Below, in pieces: positions 49,126 through 58,849 of a stretch of DNA of 64,000 bases. This DNA comes from Hymenopellis radicata (Eukaryota; Basidiomycota; Agaricomycetes; Agaricales; Physalacriaceae), in assembly GCA_015501595.1 (NCBI GenBank), contig JADNRX010000049.1:124001-188000 (forward strand), given 5' to 3'. Every line of letters starts with the position of its first letter. Within the stretch, counting starts at the first letter, position 1. Made by a program: the position numbers and the translations under genes. Below the pieces are notes generated by a model. The model did not search any database, was not told the DNA's origin, and saw nothing but the letters and a program-made list of their open reading frames with translations.

Positions 49126-51249
49126 TTAGGACTGTGAAATTGTAATAGTCTCTCTAAAGTATTTACCATTTCCAATTGTGCCTACAAATTTGAAACGGGA
49201 GCAAACTTTGGTGGGCGGACGGGGAATAAACTTGCGCTGATCAGGACACCATACCACCAACTCTCCCTTTTCTCCTCGAGTGGCCTTGCATCCTGAAAGA
49301 TACAGCCAGTCGCAGAAGCTGCATATCACTTCCTGCTCCTCCTTCTTGGAAACGAGTTGCCAAGACTTGAGAGTATGGCACTCAGGGCATCCTAGAGGAA
49401 CTGGAACGCCCAGCTGAATTTTAGTGGGCAAGTGGTAGACATAGCGGTGGTGTTCTTTGTTCAGGAGGACACATATCACTGAGTGAAGAGCGATCCTTTT
49501 GTCCTCCGTTAGAGCATTCGCAATCGACCTCTCGTAGGAATGTCCCAGGATATAGTGTTGTTCTAACACCTCGTTAAGAAAATTGATGGTAAAGGTTGGG
49601 TGCAACTTGTCCCGTTCAAAGCCAATGATGACTTTGAAGAGGCTATGAGAGTTCAGATGACACATTATTACTTGAAGAAGGACACATACTTTTGACAATA
49701 GAAACTCTCCAGAGCCTTCCGAGACTCTGAAATGAGCCATGGCCCGCCGCAGCATGCAAGAACCAACGTCGCATCTGCCGCGCTCAGTGCCTGTGCGATC
49801 TCACTCTGGGGAGCAAAGAGAAATGGCAAGAACTATTGTACATGTAAGCTGAAAGCGGAAGACATCATAAAACAGCCCAACACACCTGGTCGATAGCATA
49901 GGCTCTCGGAGGGCTGTCACCATGACTTGGAGCTCCGTGGAGATCCCCCAAATCAGGGGTAGAGTGTGTGTGGATGAAGACGATGATTCGAGTGAAACTG
50001 GAAGAAGCTGTGAATCACTCTTAGACTACAAGAGACAAGCATACCTGATGGAGAGCAACTTCTGTCCAAGACGGGATAGAGTTCTTGTAAAGGTCGCCAT
50101 TGATGCTGCGTCCCAGACAGGTTGAATGGCACATCACAGAAAACAAGAGCGTTTCGTGGGTCCATAGACTTCATAAAAAAGGTGTATAACCGATTGTAAG
50201 CCGCATCAGCAGGACCACCCTCTACTCGGATTGTAACCAGTCGGAAGTTGATGATAACCAGGCCTGAGCTGTCCGACGGGGCAAAGCTCGTCCACGTTGT
50301 CGTTCCATTGGCAATGGTTGTCGCGTAATTTTTACCATCAATGGTCAAGCCCTTGATGGCGTCAAATATTAGTTGAAGAGATCATAGCACCTCTTACCCT
50401 CCAAGGCTCCTGCTTGGGCTTCGGCCTCTTTTCACCTTTAAGAGAGGATCTGAAAGCAGCCTCGTCCCGATAGTACTGGCTCACATGACAGTGAGCACAT
50501 TTAAAGGTTGCTGCCATTAAATCCAGGTCACAGTGGACAGTGATACAACCCTTCGGCGCCTCGGAATGAGTGCTTGCCCGTTGATAACAATACGCTCTCG
50601 GGCATATATCACATCCAATGAGCTCTCCACCCTCCTGGCACATACAGCACACCTTTATATGAATGTCAGCCAAGAAAAGACCAGAACAACACAAACAAAC
50701 CAGGTTTGAGAGCTGAACATCGGTGGTAGTGGATGGAAGATGAAGGGTAAGTGGATCAAAGGGAACACCCCTCATGGTATACTGTAGCGTTTCAACCGTA
50801 TATTCTCATATCGGGTCACGAAGCCTCATGAACCGAACCTATACATATTGCATATTGCATCACAGAGCCTCCTGGCCAGGCACAGGCATCCAAAAGTGGA
50901 AATTTCAGGTCCTGCCTGCAGCGGGCCTGTCCAAATAAGGGAATTTAAGGGTCTATGAACCTATTGGCTGTAAGTTCACAGCATATCGGGTCACAAGCCG
51001 CGAACCTATGGTTGAAACGCTACAGTACCCACATCTGGGTAATTTGGTTATGTCCACCAAGAGACGCGGTTCTAAGCATCCCAGAGCTCGCGCCCTTCTA
51101 GTCGTCGGCGTTCTTGTGGACCGGGTCACAATGCGAATCGTATCTTGTGTCACTTTTTTTTTGCTGGTGTTTGTGCTGGGAGCAAGAATATTGGCCCGTT
51201 GACCTGGCCCTCCAGTGGCCTTGCGAGCGGTTTGCTTTGTACGAGCCAT
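49126..51249 (-). CDS. histone-H3-tail / zinc-finger fusion protein, split by a MITE
   Basis: The first exon starts at 51249 with M-ARTKQTARKATGG, identical to residues 1-13 of histone H3 except Ser10 to Ala, and continues with a basic linker (TRSTRTPTTRRARALG). The rest of the gene starts at 50775. A PHD-like finger (VCCMCQEGGELIGCDICPRA...KCAHCHV) is followed by a conserved alpha/beta domain across introns: VEGGPADAAYNRLY, SMDPRNALVFCDVPFNL, FTRIIVFIHTHSTPDLGDLH, ATLVLACCGGPW and KLHPTFTINFLNEVLEQHY. A second Cys pair set (GCPECH...CSFC) lies near the end, with TAA/TGA at 49126. Introns of 47-55 nt join in frame, for example the one at about 49692-49646. Between the two parts lies a 244-bp MITE. 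Its CTACAG end could act as a splice acceptor, so the fusion may still be expressed. The family seems basidiomycete-specific; its function is unknown to me. A chromatin role is inferred from the H3 mimic and finger. Confidence 0.7.
50782..51025. mobile_element. Tc1/mariner-like MITE, 244 bp
   Basis: Terminal inverted repeats CTGTAGCGTTTCAACC at both ends are flanked by TA on each side (50780-50781 and 51026-51027), the target of Tc1/mariner transposons. A second inverted pair lies just inside (CATATCGGGTCAC and its inverse at about 50814 and 50981). No coding capacity. It lies five bases from the ATG-like triplet at 50775 of the zinc-finger part. Confidence 0.85.
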
Positions 51250-51426
51250 GAGTGGGAAGAAGTGGACGAATTGGACGAAAGTGGCACTAGACGCGTTGAT
51301 TGACCACGTGGAAGAAAATTTTGGCGCTCCGACCTCGGTCGTGACTCGTCGACCTTTCATCCGGATATCCCATCAGCACCTTGGCCAGCTGCACATCGAT
51401 GGCAGGACGGTCTCTGTCTCAAATAT

Positions 51427-51785
51427 TTCCGATGGTTTTCGTTTCAAATGAACGAACTCGCTGCCTCAAACAGGCGGGACCATCTGGACGTTGCCTCTCT
51501 CTTTCCGATGGTTTTCGTTTCAAATGAACGAACTTGCTGCCTCAAACAGGCGGGACCATCTGGACGTTGCCTCTCTCTTTCCGATGGTTTTCGTTTCAAA
51601 TGAACGAACTCGCTGCCTCAAACAGGCGGGACCATCTGGACGTTGCCTCTCTCTTTCCGATGGTTTTCGTTTCAAATGAACGAACTCGCTGCCTCAAACA
51701 GGCGGGACCATCTGGACGTTGCCTCTATATTTCCGATGGTTTTCGTTTCAAATGAACGAACTCGCTGCCTCAAACAGGCGGGACC
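51427..51785. repeat. 76-bp minisatellite, about 4.7 copies
   Basis: Units starting TTCCGATGGTTTTCG lie at 51427, 51503, 51579, 51655 and 51731 and are almost identical. 76 is not a multiple of three, so the overlapping ORFs with repeated ELAASNRRDHLDV are artefacts. It lies 180 bases upstream of the H3-tail start codon. Confidence 0.95.
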
Positions 51786-52189
51786 GCCGGTTTCGATATA
51801 TCAATGATTTTCAGAAACCCTCGCGCAAAGGTAAAGAACGCGATCTCCTTCATCGGGACTCCTCCAGAGACCCACAGCCCACCGACCTCGACGAGACACT
51901 CATCGCCTTGCGTGGTCGGAACGCAGCGTGCGCGCCCTTTCCCGCTCTCAGACTTTCTGCTCATTGTTTTCCCAGCGCCATCAAACCTCGCGACAGGCCA
52001 GAGCGCCCAGCTCAGTCGGAACGTTCTCCAAAACTCGCGCCCCAGCCATCTTCCAAGCCGTCGCAATCTCTCAGATGGTCAAACATGTCGGTCCAGGTCA
52101 TCGTCTCACGTCCACCACAGGAAGCGGATCCAGATGATTTCTCTCGCCGCCTCAAAATATTATCGTCCCCGTCTCCCCGACTAGCGCAG

Positions 52190-52430
52190 CAGTCGGCAAA
52201 CAGGCCCACAAACTGTTCGATCTAGAGCGGGATCCCATTCCAACCCTTCGCAGGACGGCCGAGGATGCCACCAGCTCTCGTAGCGGACCCACGAGAGACG
52301 CTGCCGCTCGCCAGCTGTTCAATCATCGCAAGGACGACCCTGTTCGCTTTTCAGTCCTTGCACGTCCTCAGGGCCGTCCTATCCCACAACCCCGGATGTC
52401 CCTTCTCCTCTCGCTTCCCAGCCCAGGGCT
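52190..52430 (+). pseudogene. fragment resembling the linker of an Est1-like protein
   Basis: One frame reads KLFDLERDPIPTLRRTAED and then QLFNHRKDDPVRFSVLARPQ. I associate these blocks with agaricomycete proteins having an Est1-type DNA/RNA-binding domain (telomerase/nonsense-mediated decay related). The frame then degenerates and no tetratricopeptide or PIN part follows. The identification is from memory of the motif only. Confidence 0.35.
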
Positions 52431-52615
52431 TCACACAAACGGAAACAGCTGGATACCGGTCATGTTGTCTTTGCTTCTGCCTCGTGGTCTTCACTCCAAC
52501 CTCAGTCCAAACGTACGCGGTCCAAGCACCCCGCGACGGTGGAGGACAAACGAGGATAGGTGATGCGACTTCTTGCGGAGTTGCGATTGACTATTAAAGA
52601 TCTCCTTCCACTGCC

Positions 52616-52634
52616 ATCATCATCATCATCATCA
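52616..52634. repeat. ATC microsatellite
   Basis: Six to seven ATC units. Confidence 0.9.
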
Positions 52635-52639
52635 ATTAC

Positions 52640-53200
52640 ACGGCACGGCTTTCCCTGGAGGAGAAGCTGGGTTTAACGCGGGATTATATTTCGCGACTCG
52701 GACTGACATGGAACGAGGTGGAGTACAGGATGTACGAGATCCCGTCTCGTAGTGAGAAAGCGGGCGGAGAAGCGTGGCATGCAGGCTATCCTGACGAAAC
52801 TGAGGGACGACCCAGTGTAAGTCGTCCGTTTGTTTCATCGTAAAAACCGTCTTGCTTAACCTGATGTTTTAGCTCCTTCGTATTCCGGGCAGGCCGTGGA
52901 CCCCGTCCTTCTAGGCGTTCCCACGTATTTCGATGTCATTCCGAAAAAGCGCGCTCGAGATCTGCGGCTGATCAGAGGCAAGCTGGATTCTGACAAGTAC
53001 GAGACGATAGAGGCGCTCGAGGAGGATATGGCGCTCATGGTCGACAATGCCATAACGTTCAACGGCCTCCAGTCGGACGTGGGCGCTGGTTGCTGTGGCG
53101 TTGCGTCGCATGCAGCAGTGGAGGTCTAGCCAGGACAAGACGAGGAAGGACGTTGATAAGGGTACCCCACAACCGAACAAGAAGGCGAAGTATGTCTGAT
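52640..53200 (+). pseudogene. bromodomain fragment (TAF2-like C-terminus)
   Basis: A leading block SLEEKLGLTRDYISRLGLTW is followed, after a frame change and an intron at about 52818-52872 (GTAAGT...TAG), by a bromodomain end: DPVLLGVPTYFDVIPKK, KLDSDKYETIEALEEDM and NAITFNGLQSDVG, with the asparagine that contacts acetyl-lysine in ITFNG. One base too many after SDVGA shifts the frame; the original continues ALRRMQQWRSSQDK and ends KGTPQPNKKAK. A C-terminal bromodomain of this sort occurs in fungal TAF2 (TFIID). Multiple shifts make this a relic. Confidence 0.65.
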
Positions 53201-53429
53201 ATGGAACTTTGATACAATTATTACATGAGTGATTGGCGAAGGGTATAAGTATGATGAGGATGAGGATGCAGTGGGTAAAAACAGTGTAGTGTCAATCAGT
53301 AATGCGCAGAAGAGAAAAAATGATGTGAGATATGTTAAAAAAAGCCCCGCCTCCTACCTGTCGGGCCCCAGTTCTATTAGAGTATTTGATTCTTCTTCCG
53401 GTGTGTCTTTTTGATTCATCCAACGGTCA

Positions 53430-53960
53430 GGTATCTAGATGTGAGTAATTAGAAATCATGCGTAGGAAGAGGACGAGGACGTGAGACAATACGAGAGGGA
53501 AGTAACGCTCCATGGCGCTGATAAACCTTCGATACTGCCTGGGTGTGACGATGGTGGGCTCGCCTCTGCCAGCGGCTCCGAGGAACGCGGATTCTTTCGC
53601 CCAGCTCTCCAACTTCTTATCCCACGTATATGTGCGAATGTAGTCGACTATGCCCACAACGAGTTCGTTGTTTTCCATGACCAGCAAGTTCATTTGAGTC
53701 GACTTCGCTTTCCCATGGCCTGATCCATGATCGGTCTTTCGGAAAGTGAGCTTGTAGATGCCGAACACTTTCGCGAGAAGGGTGGGTCGCTGGAAGTATC
53801 GTCAGCTTCTTTGCAGGGTCTGTAAAGGATTTCGACGTACATCAGCTGAAACAGCCGAGGTCGAATTAGGCAGGAGCAAATGTCTCCACGGTCTCACCTC
53901 GGGTCGGGACATTTCCTTTGCGATGAAACGGTCGTCTTTGGATAGGTTAGAATTGTGTAG
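53430..53960 (-). pseudogene. FAB1: FAB1 (PtdIns3P 5-kinase) C-terminal fragment with internal deletion
   Basis: Fab1/PIKfyve makes PtdIns(3,5)P2 on endosome/vacuole membranes. The minus strand reads SKDDRFIAKEMSRPEV near 53940, then (frame change) [20 protein letters not shown], then NLLVMEN joined directly to [20 protein letters not shown] and [18 protein letters not shown]. In functional kinases the DLKGS and MDYS segments with catalytic residues lie between LLVMEN and NELVVG. They are absent, so about 90-100 residues were deleted in frame. Plus-strand ORFs here are shadows. Confidence 0.8.
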
Positions 53961-53969
53961 AACAGAACA

Positions 53970-56900
53970 TGTTATGGAAATAAAGGTCGGATATGTGGTG
54001 TGGGTCAACGACGTGAGACTGGATGTGAGATGATGGGAAAGTTGCGTCTGCAGGAGGCTCGGCTCCGAGAGCAGATTGTGGAGAGGAAGAGTGGTGAGAT
54101 AGGATAGGTAGGCCTGTAATGATGAGCTCGTCAATTCGGGCAACATCGAAGGACCAGCTCGGAGAGGCTATTTGTTTCCCCAACTTCGTCCATATCTACG
54201 GGGTTCAATGAGGCACAATAGGTGGGACAGCGACGCGCTCAGTGTCGTCGTTTGCAGTGCCAGCGTCGGCGACATGCAGGAAGGTGAATGGATCCGGAAA
54301 AGAATGTCGGACGTCCTTCAACTTCCGCATCGGGCACCGGTCGATTTCTGCATGAATTTATCTTGTCCTGCAGACAATCGGGCAGTTCCCACAGCGACGT
54401 ACGAGGACACAAGGCGGTGCTATAGAATGTTGCCTATGCTGTGGTTATACCCCTGGGCGGGCCTACGTCGTCTAAGTTTCGGAGTGTATGTTCCGGATGA
54501 TGATCGTGGCACCGACTCGAGGCCATGAGCTTTGGACGGCAAGACGTCGCTCGCCTTGAGGCAAAACTGTCAGTGAAATCTTTGCTGAGATTCGTTAACG
54601 TTCCGAATCTCGAGGTGAAACCGTGAGTTTTACCTCTAGAGTCTAATCGACACGTCGTACCCGCTCAACTTTTCCAGAACCAAGCTCAGTACCTCATGAA
54701 TGAATACAAGCCGGGGTATGCAGTGGAAAACATGAACGGGAGCATAGCGACATTGATGCTAGTGGTCTCGGTAGGTCTCTCTATTGATTCATTGGTCCCT
54801 ACTGGACTCTGACGGTTATTCAGGTACCTGAAATTTGTAGCATTAGTTTCAATGTCATATATCTATCGGGTACCCTCACCTTCTCAGGATGAGAGCGCGG
54901 CTGAATTTAGTCCAGCACGACAAGAAACCCCCAGCGCTGCGAGGCAGCAATTAACGACGACCCCATTCGGACCTGATGAAGATCTGGATCTGTTGGAATT
55001 GACCGTTAATCCCTCGCGTTCGGTTTCGGAGAATTAGGAAAGGACATTACCTTGTAATTCCGCTGCTTCGAAAGTCCTTTTGATTCCAATTTGAAAGTTC
55101 AACATCCAAACAGGGAAATAATCTTCATAGCGGCATCAGCGACCTCGAACACGGGGCACCAACTTGGCCTCACAATTATCTCGTCAGATTCCTCGGTCCC
55201 TTACTTGCCGGTCCAACCTCCACTCCTCGTCCGCTCAAAACTCCCTCTCGACACCCCAGCGAGCGAATGGGTACACATGCGTCACGGTAAGAAGACTCCT
55301 CCTCGCCGAAGAAGCTGCTGAAGTCGCTTTAGGTCCCAAACTCAATCACCAATCCGACGCCACACTTCTTGTCCAAGAACGTCGAGCAACCTCGCCCCAT
55401 TTGGAGAATGACGGGAGATCCAGACCTAGACAAGTTCGGCTTGCCGGTATCCGAGCAGCCACGGAGGACGATGCATGTGTCGAGGTCGACTCGGGGCTCC
55501 AGCGAAGGAGAATTGTGGGAGGATGTCAGACGGGCTGGAATGCGTTCGCTTCAGGACCGGTAGCGCACTCTGTAGAGAAATTAGTGCCCATTCCAGTTAC
55601 AACATTGAACTTGATGTACGCACCTTTTCTCCATTCTGATCTTTCTTGTTCCTGACAATGAAATTAGACGATTATGCGCGCATATCTGCATATGTATGCG
55701 CATGTTCCACGGGTTCGACATTGACGAACTTCTAGTGCTCTTCGGTTGCCGCCAGGGGAACGAGAACGGCGCGCCTTGCGCGCTCGACGAGTTCAGGTGA
55801 ACCTACGGGGCCATGCGGGTTGAGATCTTCGCACCTTAAGCGCACTGTAGAAGACATAGATAGAGTCCATTCTAAAACGACGTAGATACATAAAGTGTAC
55901 CGCAAGGCTGGAGCGGCATGAATGAACTAAATCACCTTGAAAATGACCTTGTATGTATTGAAAACTCACGTTGTGTTACTACGTTGGGGAGGGGTCACCA
56001 TTGCTGCCCGCATCCCCAACATCAATATCGCCTGCTCCTACGAGCACCAGAGGACTCCAGTAATGTGTGAAATCCGACCCTAATGACCACCGAACATCGA
56101 GTCAATAAACCTGCAATAAACTTTACGTGCCACAAAGGATCCGCGCTTACCATTACATGAGGCTCACTGGTTACATCAGTAACCAGGCCTGAGAATTGTC
56201 AATATGCAAGTTCTCGAAACCCTGATTCACGGTGAGCCGAACGACGTTCTGTATCGTTTGAATAAAAGCTTACCTTGAAATTACAACTTCTTCCGGGGTA
56301 GTGCATGCGTACAAGCGTGTCATAATTCATATATTGTCTCTGCGGTCGGCGCTGATTGTCTTGAGATTGTGGTTGTTGTCAAGGCGCGGAATTGCTTGTC
56401 GAACATCGTAGTAAGAGGTCAAGTGCCGGATCAGGCAAGACCAAGTGATCGGCCCCAGCCATCACTCGTTTTGCTGCCCGCCTCCTACTCAATTGTCGGT
56501 CATTCTCCACGCGCTACTGCGCCGGTGACGGTCAAGAAGTGCATCATCTTCCGCGCTGCACGCGATATACCGATGTCTGATGGTGCAAGGCTGGCTACAA
56601 AGGCTTTGGGCTACGGTCTGTGAATACGGGCCGAAAATATTTGGAGTGCTCCGATGTTTGAACGAACCAAGTACCTTACTGCCCCGAGATCTGTGCATAT
56701 CTACCAGCTCTGCGGAGACAATCGGAGTGAGCGATGGTAGGGGTCACATACTAGTACGTATGACTACTCTTCAACCTTCCTGGCAGTGGTTGCCCCCGGA
56801 CTCGGCGCCGCGCTTGTCAACGGCCCAACCCCTTTCGAGCTCCCTGCCGTTATCTGTGTATTCATTGCCTGAGGCTGAAGTCCTCATCAAAAGGAAGGTT

Positions 56901-56989
56901 TCTCAGGTCTTCGGACTCTTAATGTGGTGCTCTCTTGTTAGCAAATAAACCAAGTTTATTGGGAAGAGAGGAAGGGGATGTAGCAGTAT
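53970..56989. other. no confident gene
   Basis: A plus-strand frame at 54852-55037 and others at 55164-55655 and 56369-56948 have exon-like composition without recognisable motifs. Blocks near 55400 (NVEQPRPIW, DPDLDKFGLPV) may belong to a decayed gene. The part 55860-56360 shows nothing. Confidence 0.3.
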
Positions 56990-57051
56990 GGGTAAGGGCC
57001 GCAGGCCCTTAGGCCCCGACGCGACCGTCCTAGGAAAACGCAGACAGCTGC

Positions 57052-57625
57052 GATACCCATAAAAGTAGGAGTGCAACGACGCATGCAGGTGGCTGCACAC
57101 CACGGACATGGCAAAGGCTGAGGCTGAGGCTGAGACTGAGGCCGAGAACAAGGAGGAATGGGGTTGTGTGAGATACCCATATCAGAAGGAGTGCAACGAC
57201 GCATCAAGCAAACCCATGAATGGCTACTGTGCTGTTGGCGCTCACGAGACGGGTGTGGGTGCAGGTACAGGTGCATGGCAGCGCGATGCGGCTGCGGGAG
57301 CTCTGTGTCGCGGGGTTGCGGAGGACGCGACACATATGAGAATGACGGTGACTGCATGACGCGTCATTCCAGTGCAGTGATGGATGCTGGGATGCGGCTC
57401 TGTGAAGCGTGGCTGCAGAGACGCGACACAGAGGGGGTGCGAGAACGACGGGCTGCAAGCATCGTTCGGGTGCGGGTGCGGAAGTGGTGGAGGCAAACAT
57501 GCCGGAATGCGGGGCTACGTGGAGCACGAGAGCAACACGGGTGGAGAGACCATGTCCGGGGGTTATGGTGCATGGGGGAGCGGGCGCTGTGATACCCAAA
57601 CTGTAGGAGTCCAACGACGCATCCA
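57052..57625 (+). repeat. 34-bp motif repeated three times in G-rich sequence
   Basis: GATACCCATA followed by AG-AGGAGTGCAACGACGCAT occurs at about 57052, 57172 and 57591 with few changes, separated by 120 and 420 bases of G/A-rich, weakly repetitive sequence that opens long spurious frames on both strands. The spacing is irregular, so this is not a simple tandem array. Confidence 0.7.
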
Positions 57626-58010
57626 GCGACCGCGGATGCCTAGAATCGAAGGAGGGGGGACTCGGCAGATGCAAGCCAGATGGCTGCAATACAGGGAAGA
57701 CAAAAGAAAGAAAGCAGAGTCTGCTGAGCGCGGCGGAGGTGCTAGCGGACGATGTCGACCACCACGACAAATGGGTCGCGGTGGTCGAAAGCAAAAGGTT
57801 GCGATCACACCACGTGTCGGTCCGAAGACCTCGTTCTGCCGGATGCCGTACCTTACACCCAGCAGAACAACAAGTTTCTCGAGTCAGCGAACTCTTGAGT
57901 TCATTACAATTCAGCATATTTGATATCTAGAGACAGAGAACCAAAACTAAGGCTACCTGGCGAGAAATCTGGTATTCATCAGTGACACTAATAAGGCCGG
58001 ACGGTAGCAC

Positions 58011-58845
58011 TCACCTTGAAACTTCGAAGTCTGGCTGCCCTAACAGAGGCGAGTCATTCTCCAACCGGTTGAGATATTCCGGATGGAAGAACGAAGGAGG
58101 TAGTGGCTTTGTAGGGTCTCTGGTAACAGTCTTAGCAGTCCTGATTCTGCGGAGTCGTCCTCTACCCGATTGGTCGAATAAAGTTACTTCAGTCGAACGG
58201 GTTTCATCCACCCTATCGAACAAATTTTCAAAATCAAAATGCCGAAAGGTTGGAGAAAGTGTGTATTTCACAGGCTCTGCGCAAGCTGGACCGTCCTCTT
58301 CATCAGACATTCCCTCAACACCAAGATCAACCACAGCTCGCAGAACGAAGGACCAGTACTCAATATTCGAGTGGTCCTCCTCTGTGCGTGCGGTCGATAG
58401 CATAACGCTTGCAATTTTTTGCCGACGTTCATACTTCTGGACAAGTAACGATGAGTAATGAGAAGCACGCCCGAAGATTCATTCTCACTAGAACTCGAAA
58501 TGACCGTTGGGTATTCCTCTCGCGCGCCTTTGAGGCCTGAGGACGTGGTATGCTACTGGGAGAACTCGTTTCGAGCAAAGAGGAGGACGTGTTTCTTAAA
58601 GACGGACTACGTGCGGCTTTGCAGTGATCGCGAAATAAATGGACGAGACGGTCCTCAAAAACACGAGTCCAGTCTACCGATCCGTACCAAGACGGGTCAG
58701 CAGTTCTTTCCGCCTCTTCAGCAAGTAACTTTATCACTTCGTGATTCCACGGGGAGGCTTTCATGGAAGACACTGAAGATTTGGCGAAGTCCAAGCTCAG
58801 GCTGGCCAGCTGAGGACCGTTAGCATCTGGATCCTCCTGGAACAA
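58011..58845 (-). CDS. uncharacterised agaricomycete repeat-gene family member
   Basis: The first block is open from 58845 (MFQEDPDANGPQLASLSLDF ... DWTRVFEDRLVHLFRDHCK). After a region with an ambiguous splice (58650-58430) comes RQKIASVMLSTAR, WSFVLRAVVDLGVEGMSDEE, SPTFRHFDFENLFDRVDE and LPPSFFHPEYLNRLE, ending near 58011 or slightly beyond. The W-x4-A-x-LG-x-GMSxEExD and FRHxxFexLFxxVD motifs recur in a large family of agaricomycete proteins that I know only as uncharacterised, often near transposons. No enzymatic motif is visible. Confidence 0.55.
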
Positions 58846-58849
58846 CTGG

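Noticed and set aside
51491..51755. Tandem-repeat protein from overlapping plus-strand ORFs
   Set aside because: The 76-bp unit is not a multiple of three, so the same peptide appears in all frames by shift. No start, intron or homology supports it.
57158..57923. Long overlapping Cys/Gly/Arg-rich ORFs on both strands
   Set aside because: They arise from G-rich low-complexity sequence. No motif, splice site or consistent frame.
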